Positions 29,430-39,697 are shown, counted from the first letter of the stretch. The stretch: DNA of 64,000 nt from Siculibacillus lacustris (GCF_004328075.1 NZ_SJFN01000023.1:1-64000), one strand, 5' to 3'. The notes: generated by a model from the letters alone, not told the origin. A program made the numbers and translations.

Positions 29430-29512
29430 GTTGCGTTTGTCGGACAAACCGGCTACCAGCGTCGGCGGGACACCCTTCCCCACCGAAGGGCACCCATCTG
29501 AAAGGATGGTCT
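29430..29512 (+). promoter_or_regulatory. Candidate serC leader RNA
   Basis: Three hairpins precede serC: TTTGT/ACAAA (29436-29448), CCCTTC/GAAGGG (29473-29490) and CCATC/GATGG (29494-29509). The last partly encloses the Shine-Dalgarno AAAGGA just before ATG 29516. A structured serC leader has been described from comparative genomics of alphaproteobacterial serC-serA operons, and this is the right position. I cannot confirm the consensus by eye. It may be a ribosome-access switch, possibly for serine supply. Confidence 0.45.
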
Positions 29513-29515
29513 GAC

Positions 29516-30682
29516 ATGACGACGAATACCCGTCCGGGCGCCAAGCCCGTTTCGCCGAATTTCTCCTCCGGCCCCTGCGCCAAGCGCCCCGGATGGAGCC
29601 TCGAAGCCCTCTCGGGCGCCCTCGTCGGCCGGTCGCACCGCGCCAAGCCGGGCAAAGCCAAGCTCCAACTCGCCATCGATCTGACCCGCGACGTCCTCGG
29701 CGTGCCGGCGGACTACAAGATCGGCATCGTTCCGGCCTCCGACACGGGCGCCGTCGAAATGGTGCTGTGGTCGGTGCTCGGCGCCCGCGGCGTCGATCTG
29801 CTCGCCTGGGAGTCCTTCGGCGAGGGTTGGGTCACCGACGTCGTCAAGCAGCTCAAGCTCACCGACGCGCGCACCTTCACCGCCCCCTACGGCGAGCTGC
29901 CGGATCTGACCCAGGTCGACACCGCGACCCGCGACGTGGTGTTCACCTGGAACGGCACCACCTCCGGCGTCCGCGTGCCGAACGCCGACTGGATCGCCGC
30001 GGACCGCGAAGGCCTGACCATCTGCGACGCGACCTCGGCCGCCTTCGCGCAGGACCTCGACTGGGCCAAGCTCGACGTCGTCACCTTCTCCTGGCAGAAG
30101 GTGCTGGGCGGCGAAGCCGCGCACGGCATGCTGATCCTCAGTCCGCGCGCCGTCGCCCGCCTCGAGAGCTACAAGCCGGCGTGGCCGCTGCCCAAGATCT
30201 TCCGTATGACCAAGGGCGGCAAGCTGATCGACGGCATCTTCGTCGGCGAGACGATCAACACCCCGTCGATGCTGGCGGTCGAGGATTATCTCGACGCGCT
30301 GAAGTGGGCGCAGTCGGTCGGCTCGCTCGCCGGCCTGATGGCCCGCGCCGAGGCCAACACCAAGGTCATCGCCGACTGGGTGGCGGCGTCGAAGGCCTTC
30401 GCCTTCCTGCCCAAGGACCCGGCGACCCGCTCCAACACCTCCGTCTGCCTGTCGATCGTCGACGCCGACGTGGTGGCCAAGGGGGCGGACGCGGTGGCCA
30501 AGGTCGCCAAGGCGATCGTCTCGGCGCTCGACAAGGAGGGCGTCGCCTACGACATCGGCGCCTATCGCGACGCCCCGGCCGGTCTGCGCATCTGGTGCGG
30601 CGCCACGGTCGAGGCGGCCGACGTGGTCGCGCTCACCCATTGGCTCGACTGGGCCCTGGCGGAAGCCAAGGCGACGCTCTGA
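29516..30682 (+). CDS. serC: Phosphoserine aminotransferase
   Basis: SerC converts 3-phosphohydroxypyruvate to phosphoserine with glutamate (second step of serine synthesis; it also acts in PLP synthesis). The protein has 388 residues and PLP-binding K195 in [10 protein letters not shown]. The form starting [18 protein letters not shown] is the archaeal/alphaproteobacterial-type SerC rather than the shorter E. coli type. ATG 29516 follows AAAGGATGG. serA follows 133 bp later, so the two make the serine operon. Confidence 0.95.
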   Translation: MTTNTRPGAKPVSPNFSSGPCAKRPGWSLEALSGALVGRSHRAKPGKAKLQLAIDLTRDVLGVPADYKIGIVPASDTGAVEMVLWSVLGARGVDLLAWESFGEGWVTDVVKQLKLTDARTFTAPYGELPDLTQVDTATRDVVFTWNGTTSGVRVPNADWIAADREGLTICDATSAAFAQDLDWAKLDVVTFSWQKVLGGEAAHGMLILSPRAVARLESYKPAWPLPKIFRMTKGGKLIDGIFVGETINTPSMLAVEDYLDALKWAQSVGSLAGLMARAEANTKVIADWVAASKAFAFLPKDPATRSNTSVCLSIVDADVVAKGADAVAKVAKAIVSALDKEGVAYDIGAYRDAPAGLRIWCGATVEAADVVALTHWLDWALAEAKATL

Positions 30683-30815
30683 TCGCGTGCGCTTCTCCGG
30701 CGGACGGCCCCCGGCCGTCCCCGGACCCCGATCTCCGGTAATTTCGAATGTCCCGTTTCCGGTGTCGACGCGGCGTGCCGAGGCTCGCCCGCGACCCAAC
30801 CCCCGAGGTGCTCCC

Positions 30816-32402
30816 ATGGCTCCGCGCGTTCTGATCTCCGATTCGCTGTCCACCGCCGCCGTGCAGATCTTCAAGGATCGCGGCATCGACGTCGACTACC
30901 TGCCGGATCTCGGCAAGGACAAGGAAAAGCTCGCCGAAGTGATCGGCGACTACGACGGCCTCGCCATCCGCTCGGCGACCAAGGTCACCGCCAAGCTGCT
31001 GGAGAAGGCGACCCGCCTCAAGGTGGTCGGCCGCGCCGGCATCGGCGTCGACAACGTCGACATCCCCGCGGCTTCGGCCAAGGGCGTGATCGTCATGAAC
31101 ACCCCCTTCGGCAATTCGATCACCACCGCCGAACACGCCGTGGCGCTGATGTTCGCGCTGGCCCGCGAGATCCCCGCCGCCGACGCCTCGACCCAGGCCG
31201 GCAAGTGGGAGAAGAACAAGTTCATGGGCGTCGAGATCACCGGCAAGACGCTGGGGATCATCGGCTGCGGCAACATCGGCTCGATCGTCGCCGAGCGCGG
31301 CGTCGGCCTGAAGATGCGGGTGGTCGCCTTCGATCCGTTCCTGTCGCCGGAGCGGGCGATCGAACTCGGCGTCGAGAAGGTCGAGCTCGAGGATCTCCTG
31401 AAGCGCGCCGACTTCATCACCCTGCACACGCCGCTGACCGACAAGACCCGCAACATCCTGTCGGCCGAGAACATCGCCAAGACCAAGAAGGGCGTGCGGA
31501 TCATCAACTGCGCCCGCGGCGGTCTGGTCGACGAGGTGGCGCTGCGCGCCGCGCTCGACTCCGGCCACGTGGCGGGTGCCGGCTTCGACGTCTTCACCGA
31601 GGAACCGGCCAACGCCAACCCGTTGTTCGGCCACAAGAACGTGGTGGCGACGCCGCATCTCGGGGCGTCCACCTCGGAGGCCCAGGAGAACGTCGCGCTG
31701 CAGGTCGCCGAACAGCTGTCCGACTACTTGCTGAAGGGCGCGGTGACCAACGCTCTCAACATGCCGTCGGTGACGGCCGAGGAAGCCCCCAAGCTCACCC
31801 CGTTCGTGCGGCTGGCCGAACTGATCGGTTCCTTCGCCGGTCAGCTGACCGAGGACGGCATCACCGGCGTGCGCCTCGAATACGAGGGCGAAGTCTCGGA
31901 GATGAACACCCGGGCGCTCGGCGCCGCGGCGCTGGCCGGCCTGCTCAAGCCGCAGCTCGACACCGTCAACATGGTGTCGGCGCCGGTGATGGCCAAGGAA
32001 CGCGGCATCGCCGTCGAAGTGATGCGGCGCGAAGTGGCCGGGACCTACGACAGCCTGTTCCGCCTGGTGGTCAAGACGCCGAAGCTCGAGCGCTCGGTCG
32101 CCGGCACGGTGTTCGCCGACGGCAAGCCGCGCATCGTCGAGATCAAGGGCATCCAGATGGACGCCGAATTCCAGCCGTCGATGCTCTACGTCACCAACAA
32201 GGACAAGCCGGGCTTCATCGGCCGGCTCGGCACCCTGCTCGGGGCGCGCGGCGTCAACATCGCCACCTTCGCGCTCGGCCGGACCGCGGCGGGGGCGGAT
32301 GCGATCGCGCTGATCGGCATCGACGCGGTGGCCGACGACGCGCTGCTCGCCGACGTGGCGAAGCTCGAGAACGTGGTGCAGGTCAAGCGCGTCACCTTCT
32401 GA
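30816..32402 (+). CDS. serA: D-3-phosphoglycerate dehydrogenase
   Basis: SerA oxidises 3-phosphoglycerate with NAD+, the committed step of serine synthesis. This is the long, type I form with 528 residues: substrate domain, NAD domain with GxGxxG at 150-155 (GCGNIG), catalytic Arg/Glu/His region (INCARGGLVDE, TPHLGASTSEAQENVA), an intervening ASB domain (about 330-450), and a C-terminal ACT domain (from about 455, LYVTNKDKPGFIGRLGTLL) that binds serine in feedback-regulated members. The frame is open from 30687; ATG 30816 gives the normal start. Confidence 0.96.
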   Translation: MAPRVLISDSLSTAAVQIFKDRGIDVDYLPDLGKDKEKLAEVIGDYDGLAIRSATKVTAKLLEKATRLKVVGRAGIGVDNVDIPAASAKGVIVMNTPFGNSITTAEHAVALMFALAREIPAADASTQAGKWEKNKFMGVEITGKTLGIIGCGNIGSIVAERGVGLKMRVVAFDPFLSPERAIELGVEKVELEDLLKRADFITLHTPLTDKTRNILSAENIAKTKKGVRIINCARGGLVDEVALRAALDSGHVAGAGFDVFTEEPANANPLFGHKNVVATPHLGASTSEAQENVALQVAEQLSDYLLKGAVTNALNMPSVTAEEAPKLTPFVRLAELIGSFAGQLTEDGITGVRLEYEGEVSEMNTRALGAAALAGLLKPQLDTVNMVSAPVMAKERGIAVEVMRREVAGTYDSLFRLVVKTPKLERSVAGTVFADGKPRIVEIKGIQMDAEFQPSMLYVTNKDKPGFIGRLGTLLGARGVNIATFALGRTAAGADAIALIGIDAVADDALLADVAKLENVVQVKRVTF

Positions 32403-32426
32403 GCGAAGCGGCTCCATTCGAACGAT

Positions 32427-32466
32427 CGACGGCGGCGGGAGCGATCCCGCCGCCGTCGGCGTTTTC
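32427..32466. terminator. Bidirectional terminator serA / EamA
   Basis: CGACGGCGGCGGGA (32427-32440) pairs perfectly over 14 bp with TCCCGCCGCCGTCG (32445-32458) around GCGA, followed by GCGTTTTC. It stands between serA and the convergent exporter gene, so it may serve both strands, although the T tract suits the plus strand. Confidence 0.85.
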
Positions 32467-32470
32467 GGGG

Positions 32471-33463
32471 TCAGGCCCGTTCGGGCGCGCGTCGCCACCG
32501 GCGGAACAGGCGGCCGTCGATCGCCGCGAGGCCGAGACCGATCAGCGCGACGCCGACGAAATGTTGCGGGGCGGGACGCTCGCCGAGCACCACGATGCCG
32601 AGCAGGATGGCGCTGGGCGGAATCAGGAAGGTGACCAGGATGGTGTTGGTCGGGCCGACCAGGGTGGTCAGGCGGAAGAACAGGATATAGGCGACCGCCG
32701 TCGACAGGGCGGCGAGCGCCACCACCGCGGCGACCGCCGCAGCACTCGGCAACGGCTGGGTCCAGGGTCGATCGATCAACAGCACCGCCGGAGTCAGCAG
32801 GATCGTCGAACACAGCAGCTGGCCGGCGGCGGTGGCGATCGGTGGGCGGCCGCGGAAGCGGCGGCTCCACAGGGCGGAGAAGCCGTAGGACACCGCCGCG
32901 GCGAGGCAGGCGAGGTCGGCGGCGAGGTGGTCGCCGAGACCGGCCAGCGCGTCGAGGCCGACCAGAACCGCCACGCCGAGGAAAGCGGCGGCGATGCCGG
33001 CGGCCTTGAGCGGCGTCGCCTTGTCGTCGCGGGTGCACAGGTGGGCGATGATCACCCCGAAGATCGGCGTGGTCGCATTGAAGATCGAGGCCAGGCCGGC
33101 ACCGATGGTGCGCTGGCCCCAGACGATCAGCACGAAGGGAATGATGTTGTTGAGGACGCCCATCACCAGATGATCGCGCCAGCCGCGGGCGTCCGCCGGC
33201 ATCGCCACCCCGGTCAGGCGTGCGGCGATCAGCAGCAGTGCCGAGGCCAGCGCGACCCGCGACAGCACCACGGTGAGGGTCGGGATCTCGGCGACGGCGA
33301 TGCGGTTGAACAGGAACGATCCGCCCCACAGGACGGAGAGGACCAGGAGCATTCCCCAGGCGCGGGTGGGCATGACGGTATCCGATCGCGGGAGGCGGAG
33401 AGCCGGTGGATCCGACACCTTCGGCGGTCCGGACGCCACCCGATTTTCGACCGGATCGCTCAT
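32471..33463 (-). CDS. EamA-family (DMT) transporter, second of a coupled pair
   Basis: This 330-residue protein has ten TM segments in two EamA repeats (MLLVLSVLWGGSFLFNRIAV near the start of repeat one). Drug/metabolite transporters of this type usually export amino acids or other metabolites; the substrate is unknown. The ATG at 33463 overlaps the stop of the upstream EamA gene (ATGA), which argues for translational coupling and adds a 30-residue hydrophilic leader. An internal ATG at 33373 gives the bare EamA fold (300 residues) and is a possible alternative. Confidence 0.85.
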   Translation of the reverse strand: MSDPVENRVASGPPKVSDPPALRLPRSDTVMPTRAWGMLLVLSVLWGGSFLFNRIAVAEIPTLTVVLSRVALASALLLIAARLTGVAMPADARGWRDHLVMGVLNNIIPFVLIVWGQRTIGAGLASIFNATTPIFGVIIAHLCTRDDKATPLKAAGIAAAFLGVAVLVGLDALAGLGDHLAADLACLAAAVSYGFSALWSRRFRGRPPIATAAGQLLCSTILLTPAVLLIDRPWTQPLPSAAAVAAVVALAALSTAVAYILFFRLTTLVGPTNTILVTFLIPPSAILLGIVVLGERPAPQHFVGVALIGLGLAAIDGRLFRRWRRAPERA

Positions 33464-34362
33464 CGCCGTTGGGCCAGGACGATTCCGACCATCACCAGAG
33501 CGAGGCCGGCGCCCTGGTACCAGCCGAAGGGCTCGCCGAGGAAGGCGACCGCCATGGCGGCGCCGAAGATCGGGATCAGATTGATGAACACGCCGGCGCG
33601 CCCCGGGCCGATCAGTTCGACGCCGCGGATGAAGAAGATCTGGGCCACGAAGGACGGGAAGATGGCGATCAGCGCGGTCAGCAGCCAGCCCCTGGGAGTC
33701 GGCCAAGTGACGGGCAAGATCGCCGCCTCGGCGAGCGTCAGGGGCAGCGAGGTCAGGAAGGCGACACCGGCCATGGCGGTGAAGAAGGAGAGGGCGCCGA
33801 CCGCCGGGCGATCCTCGAGGCCGACGGCATAGATCGCATAGAGGATGGTGGCGGCGACCATGAACAGGTCACCGAGATTGAAGGCGAGGGTCCGCGCCAC
33901 CTCGAAATTGCCGCGGGTGGCGACGAAGGCGACGCCGACCAGCGTCAGGGTCATGCCCACCGCCTGGGCGCCGCCGATCGGCCGACCCCGCGCCACGAAG
34001 GCGAAGGAGAACACGAACAACGGCATGGCGCCCTGGATGATCGACATGTTGGCGCCGGTGGTGAAATGCGCGGCGGCGTAGAACAGGGCGGTGAAGCCGG
34101 TGTAGCCGGTCAGGCCGAGCAGCAGCAGCAGCCCGAGGCGGGTGCGCAACTGCGGCCAGTCGGCGGCGAAGCCGCGGCGGTTGATCACCAGCAGCACCGC
34201 CGCGACGATCGCCCAGCGCAGGCTGACCAGCAACATCGGCGCGATCTCGCCGACCGCCAGACGCCCCATCACGGTGTTGGCGCCCCACTGCAGGGAGGCC
34301 AGCGTCAGGATCAGATAGGGACGACGCAGGAAGGAGGCGAGGACGGCTCGCGCATCGGACAT
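33460..34362 (-). CDS. EamA-family (DMT) transporter, first of a coupled pair
   Basis: This is a 300-residue, ten-TM transporter: LILTLASLQWGANTVMGRLAVG opens repeat one and FPSFVAQIFFIRGVELIGPGRAGVF is the conserved second-repeat segment. It ends overlapping the start of the next EamA gene, so both are co-translated. The two share the fold but not close sequence, so they may form a hetero-pair or act separately. The substrate is unknown. Confidence 0.87.
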   Translation of the reverse strand: MSDARAVLASFLRRPYLILTLASLQWGANTVMGRLAVGEIAPMLLVSLRWAIVAAVLLVINRRGFAADWPQLRTRLGLLLLLGLTGYTGFTALFYAAAHFTTGANMSIIQGAMPLFVFSFAFVARGRPIGGAQAVGMTLTLVGVAFVATRGNFEVARTLAFNLGDLFMVAATILYAIYAVGLEDRPAVGALSFFTAMAGVAFLTSLPLTLAEAAILPVTWPTPRGWLLTALIAIFPSFVAQIFFIRGVELIGPGRAGVFINLIPIFGAAMAVAFLGEPFGWYQGAGLALVMVGIVLAQRR

Positions 34363-34470
34363 GGCACCCGCCGCTCGGTCGAGGAGGTTTCACCGGCGAG
34401 AGAAGCCGAGGCGGGGGGGCGTTGTAAAGCGCTCCCTGTCGCAGAGGAGGGGCCCACGACCGGCGTCGGC

Positions 34471-35409
34471 TCAGCAGGCCAGCAAGATGGTCTGGGGATG
34501 GGCGGGCTCGGCGGAGCGGCGCTCGGCGTAGGACGCGCCCTGAGCGGCGATGGCGCGGTTGCGACCGCTGGTCTTGGCGGCATAGAGGGCGACGTCGGCG
34601 TTCTTCAGCAACAGGTCGACCGACTGGCCCGGCACATGTTCGGCGACCCCCAGCGACACGGTGATCGCCACCGCGCCCATCGGCAGGCGAATCGGCCGCT
34701 CCTGGAGGGCCAGCCGCAGGCGTTCGGCCTCGTGATAGGCGTCGAGCAGATCCCAGCCTTCGAGCAGCAGCGCGAATTCCTCGCCGCCGATCCGCGCCGG
34801 ATGGCCGGGGCAGCGGCGCAGCGCGGCGGCCACCACGCGCAGCACCACGTCGCCGGAATCGTGGCCCCAGGTGTCGTTGACCGCCTTGAAGTGATCGATG
34901 TCGAACATCACCATCGACAGCGGTTCGCTGCCGTCGGCGCGGTGACAGGCGGCGCCGGCGCGTTCGAAGAACTCCCGCCGGTTGGGCAGGTCGGTCAGCG
35001 GATCGATGGTGGCGAGGCGAATCAGCTCGCGCTGGGCGTGGGTCATGCGCTCGGCGGCGCGCAGCCGGGCATAGAGTTCGGTGGCGATCGGCGGTTTGGT
35101 GATGAAGTCGTCGGCGCCCGAATCGAGCGCCTCGATCAGGCGGTCGCGGTCATGACTCGACGACATCGCCACGACGTAGATCGGGCGGCCGCCGTTGGCG
35201 ATGAGGCGTGCTTCCCAGCACAGCTCCAGTCCCGAGACATTGGGAATCTCGAAGCTGGTCATCAGCACGTCGATGTCTTCGTCGCCACGCAGGCATTCGA
35301 GGGCGGCGGCGCCGTCGGAAAACGGCAGCACACAGTGCCCGCCGTCGACGAGCATCTTGGTCATCAGTTTCAGGCCGATCCGGCTGGGATCCACCAGTAC
35401 TATCCGCAT
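34471..35409 (-). CDS. Receiver-GGDEF protein with degenerate receiver
   Basis: A 312-residue PleD-like diguanylate cyclase candidate with one receiver domain (1-120) and one GGDEF domain (about 145-305). The cyclase active site RIGGEEF and substrate region DPLTDLPNRREFFE are intact, so c-di-GMP synthesis is plausible. The inhibitory I-site (RxxD) reads RCPG and is lost. The receiver keeps the Lys (FITKPP) and one acidic-pocket Asp (LVDPS), but the phospho-acceptor position reads VLMTSFEIP, with Ser where Asp is required. It probably does not accept phosphate. No partner histidine kinase is nearby. Confidence 0.88.
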   Translation of the reverse strand: MRIVLVDPSRIGLKLMTKMLVDGGHCVLPFSDGAAALECLRGDEDIDVLMTSFEIPNVSGLELCWEARLIANGGRPIYVVAMSSSHDRDRLIEALDSGADDFITKPPIATELYARLRAAERMTHAQRELIRLATIDPLTDLPNRREFFERAGAACHRADGSEPLSMVMFDIDHFKAVNDTWGHDSGDVVLRVVAAALRRCPGHPARIGGEEFALLLEGWDLLDAYHEAERLRLALQERPIRLPMGAVAITVSLGVAEHVPGQSVDLLLKNADVALYAAKTSGRNRAIAAQGASYAERRSAEPAHPQTILLAC

Positions 35410-35831
35410 CGAAGATCGTCTTCGTATTCGGGAGGAAGGGTCGGGATCGTCGCGTCGAATCGGATGGAATGACGCGGTGCCTGCTCTGATGGCGCGCCGT
35501 CCATTAGGGGCGGGAGTCGTTACGGTTCCGTTGCGTAATCGCACGAAGCGCATGGCAATTCCTGCAGCTCCGGCACGGCCGATCGTCGCGCGTTCGGGCG
35601 GTTTCACCGCCCCGACATGGGGTCGCGCGGCCCGGGGAATGCGGTTATAGTCCGCGCGCTCCTGCCGACCCGCCGATCGCGGCGCGGAACGGGCAGGTTC
35701 GGTCGGATCGCGGGGCGCGCGCAGGTTGCGTCCGCCGCCGAATGCGTCGGCCTCGCCGGGTCGGCGCGCGGCGACGTCGGCCGACTTCGTGCGAACGTCC
35801 GGCATCGGCTCCGGACCCAGGAAAGAGAGAC
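35410..35831. other. Divergent intergenic region GGDEF gene / purA
   Basis: These 422 bp contain no credible gene. TATAGT at 35646-35651 (within GCGGTTATAGTCCGCG) is a plausible -10 for purA, giving a leader of about 175 nt; a matching -35 is not evident. Nothing else was recognised. Confidence 0.4.
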
Positions 35832-37127
35832 ATGGCCAACGTAGTGGTGGTGGGGTCGCAGTGGGGCGACGAGGGTAAGGGCAAGATCGTCGACTGGTTG
35901 TCGGAGCGCGCCGACGTGGTGGTGCGCTATCAGGGCGGCCACAACGCCGGCCATACGCTGGTGATCGACGACGTCTCCTACAAGCTGTCGCTGTTGCCCT
36001 CGGGCGTGGTGCGTCCGGGCAAGCTCGGGGTGATCGGCAACGGTGTGGTGCTCGACCCCCATGCGCTGGTCGCGGAGATCGGGCGTCTGGCGGTACAGGG
36101 CGTGGTGGTCGGTCCGGCCAATCTGCGGATCGCCGAGAACTGCGCGCTGATCCTGTCGCTGCATCGCGAACTCGACCAGGCCCGCGAGGCCGCCGCCAGC
36201 GCCGGCGCGCGCATCGGCACCACCGGCCGCGGCATCGGCCCGGCCTATGAGGACAAGGCCGGTCGGCGGGCGATCCGCCTCACCGATCTCGCCGATCCCA
36301 CGACCCTGCCGGCCAAGATCGACCGGCTGTTGACCCATCACAACGCACTGCGGCGCGGCCTCGGCCTGCCGGAAGTGGCGCCGCAGACCCTGATCGACGA
36401 ACTGATCTCGGTGGCGCCGCAGGTGCTGCCGTTCATGGACGTGACCTGGAAGCTGCTCGACGAGCGGCGCCGGGCGGGTGCGCGGATCCTGTTCGAAGGC
36501 GCCCAAGGGGCGCTGCTCGACGTCGATCACGGCACCTATCCCTTCGTGACCTCGTCCAACACGGTGTCCGGTCAGGCCGCCGCCGGCTCCGGCCTTGGGC
36601 CGCGGGCGATCGGCTATGTGCTCGGCATCACCAAGGCCTATACGACGCGGGTCGGCGGTGGTCCCTTCCCGACCGAGCTCGACGACGAGATCGGCGAGTT
36701 CCTCGGCACCAAGGGCCACGAATTCGGCACGGTCACCGGGCGCAAGCGGCGCTGCGGCTGGTTCGACGCGGTGCTGGTGCGCCAGACGGTGCGGGTCTCG
36801 GGGATCGACGGCATCGCGTTGACCAAGCTCGACGTGCTCGACGGGCTCGACGAGATCAAGGTCTGCGTCAAATATCTGCTCGACGGCCGCGAGATGGACC
36901 ATCTGCCGGCGTCGCAGTTCGAGCAGGCGCGGGTCGTGCCGGTCTACGAATCGATACCCGGGTGGAAGGAGTCCACCCGCGGCGCGCGCAGCTGGGCCGA
37001 TCTGCCGGCCGAGGCGGTCAAGTACGTGCGTCGCGTCGAGGAACTGATCGGCGCGCCGGTGGCGATGCTGTCGACCAGCCCGGAGCGCGAAGACACGATC
37101 CTGGTCCAGGATCCGTTCAGCGACTGA
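35832..37127 (+). CDS. purA: Adenylosuccinate synthetase
   Basis: PurA joins IMP and aspartate with GTP to form adenylosuccinate, the first committed step to AMP. The 431 residues include the GTP P-loop GDEGKGK (12-18), the catalytic H41 in GHNAGHT, the IMP region [33 protein letters not shown] and the [12 protein letters not shown] signature. Start 35832 has AGGAAAGAGAGAC upstream. Confidence 0.96.
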   Translation: MANVVVVGSQWGDEGKGKIVDWLSERADVVVRYQGGHNAGHTLVIDDVSYKLSLLPSGVVRPGKLGVIGNGVVLDPHALVAEIGRLAVQGVVVGPANLRIAENCALILSLHRELDQAREAAASAGARIGTTGRGIGPAYEDKAGRRAIRLTDLADPTTLPAKIDRLLTHHNALRRGLGLPEVAPQTLIDELISVAPQVLPFMDVTWKLLDERRRAGARILFEGAQGALLDVDHGTYPFVTSSNTVSGQAAAGSGLGPRAIGYVLGITKAYTTRVGGGPFPTELDDEIGEFLGTKGHEFGTVTGRKRRCGWFDAVLVRQTVRVSGIDGIALTKLDVLDGLDEIKVCVKYLLDGREMDHLPASQFEQARVVPVYESIPGWKESTRGARSWADLPAEAVKYVRRVEELIGAPVAMLSTSPEREDTILVQDPFSD

Positions 37128-37340
37128 GCCCGCGGAGTCGGCCCCGGCGCGAATCGTCGCGGGCCGGCCGTTCGGCGGGTTCCGTTTTGCCGCGAGGATC
37201 GATAGGTTCGCGGGAGAGGATACCCGCCGCGTGGCTGCGCGCGGCGGCAGAACGAGAAGATCTCGAGATCCGACGACCGCCGGTGCGGTTTCTCGGCGGG
37301 CGTGGCGGCCCGGCGGGGCGGATCTCTTCAGAGGCGGCTG

Positions 37341-38762
37341 ATGGCTGACTATCATGCGATCTTGAAACGGGCGATCTCGTCGCTGCCCTCGCCGACCGGC
37401 GAGGCGCGGCGGGCGGTCTACGAGAAGGCTCGGACCGCACTGGTCAATCAGCTGAAGTCCTTCGATCCGCCGCTCGGCGCTTCGGAGATCACGCAGCAAC
37501 GCCTGCAGCTCGAAGACGCCATCCGCAAGGTCGAATCGGAAGCGGCCAAGGGGCTGCTGCGCGCCAAGCCCGCGGCCCCCGCCGACCTGCCGGTCGCGGC
37601 CCCTGCGCCGGTCGAGGCCGCGCCGCCGCCCGCCGCCGCACCCCACCCCGTCGATCCGGCGCCCGGGGCCCCCTTCGTCGCCTCGCCGCCGCCCGGCGTG
37701 CCGCTGAAGAAGGTCGCCACCGCCGCGGACGCCGGCACCGCCGCCGAGGCCGGCCGGCAAAATCGCGAGCTCCTCACCGTCGCCGAACCGCCGCCCACCG
37801 CCTTCGCGCGCGAGACCACCGCGGTGAAGCCGGGACGCCCAGCCAAGCGTGCGCGCCGGCGTGATCCCATGGTCGGGGCCGGCCTGAAGGCGCGGCTGCC
37901 GGTGATCATCGGCGTGCTGGTGGCGATCCTGGTGATCGGCGTCGGCGTGGTCGCGCTGTGGTCGCAGCGCGAGGCGATCTCGGCCTTCTTCGGCTCGGCC
38001 AAGGCGCCGGCGGTCGATCTGGCGGCACGGTCGGCCGGCGACAAGCTGATCCCGAAGTCGACCGATCGGCTCGGCGCCGACGACACCGGCGCGAAAGCGG
38101 CGACGAACGGCGCCAAGCCGGTGCCGACCCAGATCATCACCCCCTCGCCGCAGTTGCAGGCGGCGGGCGGCGATGCGGTCAAACCCGATCCGGTGCCGCA
38201 GCAGGCGGTGCCGCTGGTCGCCCAGAGCGCCATCCTCTACGAGGAGGGCAAGGCCGGGGGCGGACAGGCGCAGATCTCGCCGGGCAAGGTGGTGTGGCAG
38301 GTCCAGCCCGATCCGACCGATCCCAAGCCCGGGGCGATGCTGCTCAAGGCGCGGGTCGAGATCCCCGACCGCAACGTCGTGGTGCTGATCCAGATGCACC
38401 CGAACGGCGACACCTCGTTCCCGGCCAGCCACATGGTCGAGATCAAGTTCAATCTGCCGCCGGACTTCGACGGCAAGTCGATCGGCAGCGTCCCCGGACT
38501 GATCATGAAGGCCTCGGAACAGGCGCGCGGCGACGCCCTGACCGGCGCCGCGGCCAAGGTCTCCGACAACTTCTTCTGGATCGCCCTGTCGGCGACCGAG
38601 GCCGACAAGCAGCGCAATCTGAAGTCGCTGCGCGAACGCGGCTGGATCGATCTGCCGGTGCTCTACGAGAGCGGCCGGCGGGCGATTCTGACCATCGAGA
38701 AGGGCAGCGCCGGCGAGCGGGCCGTCGCCGATGCACTCACCGCCTGGGGGCAGGGCGGGTGA
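37341..38762 (+). CDS. Single-TM protein of unknown function downstream of purA
   Basis: I do not recognise a named family. The 473 residues comprise an N-terminal helical segment (1-75, [15 protein letters not shown]), a Pro/Ala-rich linker (about 78-160), a basic patch before one TM helix (about 190-212, [19 protein letters not shown]), another low-complexity linker, and a C-terminal globular beta-rich domain (about 290-470) that carries the conserved-looking core. The layout suggests a cytoplasmic helix bundle, one membrane pass and an exported domain. Proteins of this layout follow purA in several Hyphomicrobiales as far as I recall. Position between purA and panB gives no functional clue. 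Confidence 0.8.
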   Translation: MADYHAILKRAISSLPSPTGEARRAVYEKARTALVNQLKSFDPPLGASEITQQRLQLEDAIRKVESEAAKGLLRAKPAAPADLPVAAPAPVEAAPPPAAAPHPVDPAPGAPFVASPPPGVPLKKVATAADAGTAAEAGRQNRELLTVAEPPPTAFARETTAVKPGRPAKRARRRDPMVGAGLKARLPVIIGVLVAILVIGVGVVALWSQREAISAFFGSAKAPAVDLAARSAGDKLIPKSTDRLGADDTGAKAATNGAKPVPTQIITPSPQLQAAGGDAVKPDPVPQQAVPLVAQSAILYEEGKAGGGQAQISPGKVVWQVQPDPTDPKPGAMLLKARVEIPDRNVVVLIQMHPNGDTSFPASHMVEIKFNLPPDFDGKSIGSVPGLIMKASEQARGDALTGAAAKVSDNFFWIALSATEADKQRNLKSLRERGWIDLPVLYESGRRAILTIEKGSAGERAVADALTAWGQGG

Positions 38763-38796
38763 GCGGCGCGGCCGCGCTCCGAAGGAGAAACCGTCG

Positions 38797-39606
38797 ATGA
38801 GCCTCGTCGCCTCCGACAAGCGGCGCACCATCCGCGATGTCCGCGCCGCCAAGGGCGGGGCGCCGATCGTCTGCCTGACCGCCCATTCGGCGCCGATGGC
38901 GCGGATCCTCGACGCTCATGTCGATCTGCTGTTGGTCGGCGATTCGCTGGGCATGGCGGTCTACGGCTTTTCGAGCACTCTGCCGGTCACCCTCGACATG
39001 ATGATCGCCCATGGCGCGGCGGTGGTGCGCGGCTCCAAGCGGGCGCTGGTGGTGATCGATCTGCCCTTCGCGACCTATCAGGAGAGCCCGGAACAGGCCT
39101 TCCGCAACGCCGCGCGGGTGATGGTCGAGACCGGCGCGCAGGCCGTGAAGCTCGAGGGCGGCACCGAGATGGCGCCGACCATCCGCTTTCTGACCCAGCG
39201 CGGCATTCCGGTGATGGCCCATGTCGGGCTGCTGCCGCAGTCGGTCAACGCTCAGGGCGGCTATCGCACCCAGGGACGCGCGGCGGAGGCCGCAGCAGCG
39301 ATCGTCGCCGATGCGAGCGCGGTCGCCGAGGCCGGAGCCTTCTCGGTGGTGATCGAGGGGACGATGGAATCGGTGGCGCGCCGGATCAGTGGTGAACTGG
39401 CGATCCCGACCATCGGCATCGGCGCCTCGGTCGCCTGCGACGGCCAGATCCTGGTGACCGACGACCTGACCGGCCTGTTCCAGGACTTCACCCCGCGCTT
39501 CGTCAAACGCTACGCCGATCTCGCCGGCATCCTCGACGCGGCGGTCGCGGCCTATGCCGAAGACGTGCGTGAGCGCCGCTTTCCCGGGCCCGAACACGTG
39601 GTGTGA
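38797..39606 (+). CDS. panB: Ketopantoate hydroxymethyltransferase
   Basis: PanB adds a hydroxymethyl group from 5,10-methylene-THF to 2-oxoisovalerate, the first step of pantothenate and CoA synthesis. The 269-residue TIM-barrel protein has the Mg2+/substrate loop VGDSLGM (47-53), KLEGG (118-122) and the catalytic Glu187 in VVIEGTM, and IGIGAS. ATG 38797 sits behind a strong GAAGGAGAAA; the frame is open from 38731 inside the previous gene. panC is not adjacent. Confidence 0.95.
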   Translation: MSLVASDKRRTIRDVRAAKGGAPIVCLTAHSAPMARILDAHVDLLLVGDSLGMAVYGFSSTLPVTLDMMIAHGAAVVRGSKRALVVIDLPFATYQESPEQAFRNAARVMVETGAQAVKLEGGTEMAPTIRFLTQRGIPVMAHVGLLPQSVNAQGGYRTQGRAAEAAAAIVADASAVAEAGAFSVVIEGTMESVARRISGELAIPTIGIGASVACDGQILVTDDLTGLFQDFTPRFVKRYADLAGILDAAVAAYAEDVRERRFPGPEHVV

Positions 39607-39697
39607 CGGCCCCGCCGCAAACGGCGTCGTAAACGGGAATCTCGCCGAGCCTCGTCCCGACTTGCATCGTCGTCGCCTTTCCGTCATGGTCGGGGGG

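Noticed and set aside
30633-33329. An 898-codon minus-strand frame antisense to serA
   Set aside because: It covers a clear serA gene and a terminator; no conserved motif is present.
35604-38852. A 1082-codon minus-strand frame antisense to purA and the following gene
   Set aside because: The plus-strand genes have unmistakable motifs; the antisense product is Arg/His/Gly-rich noise.
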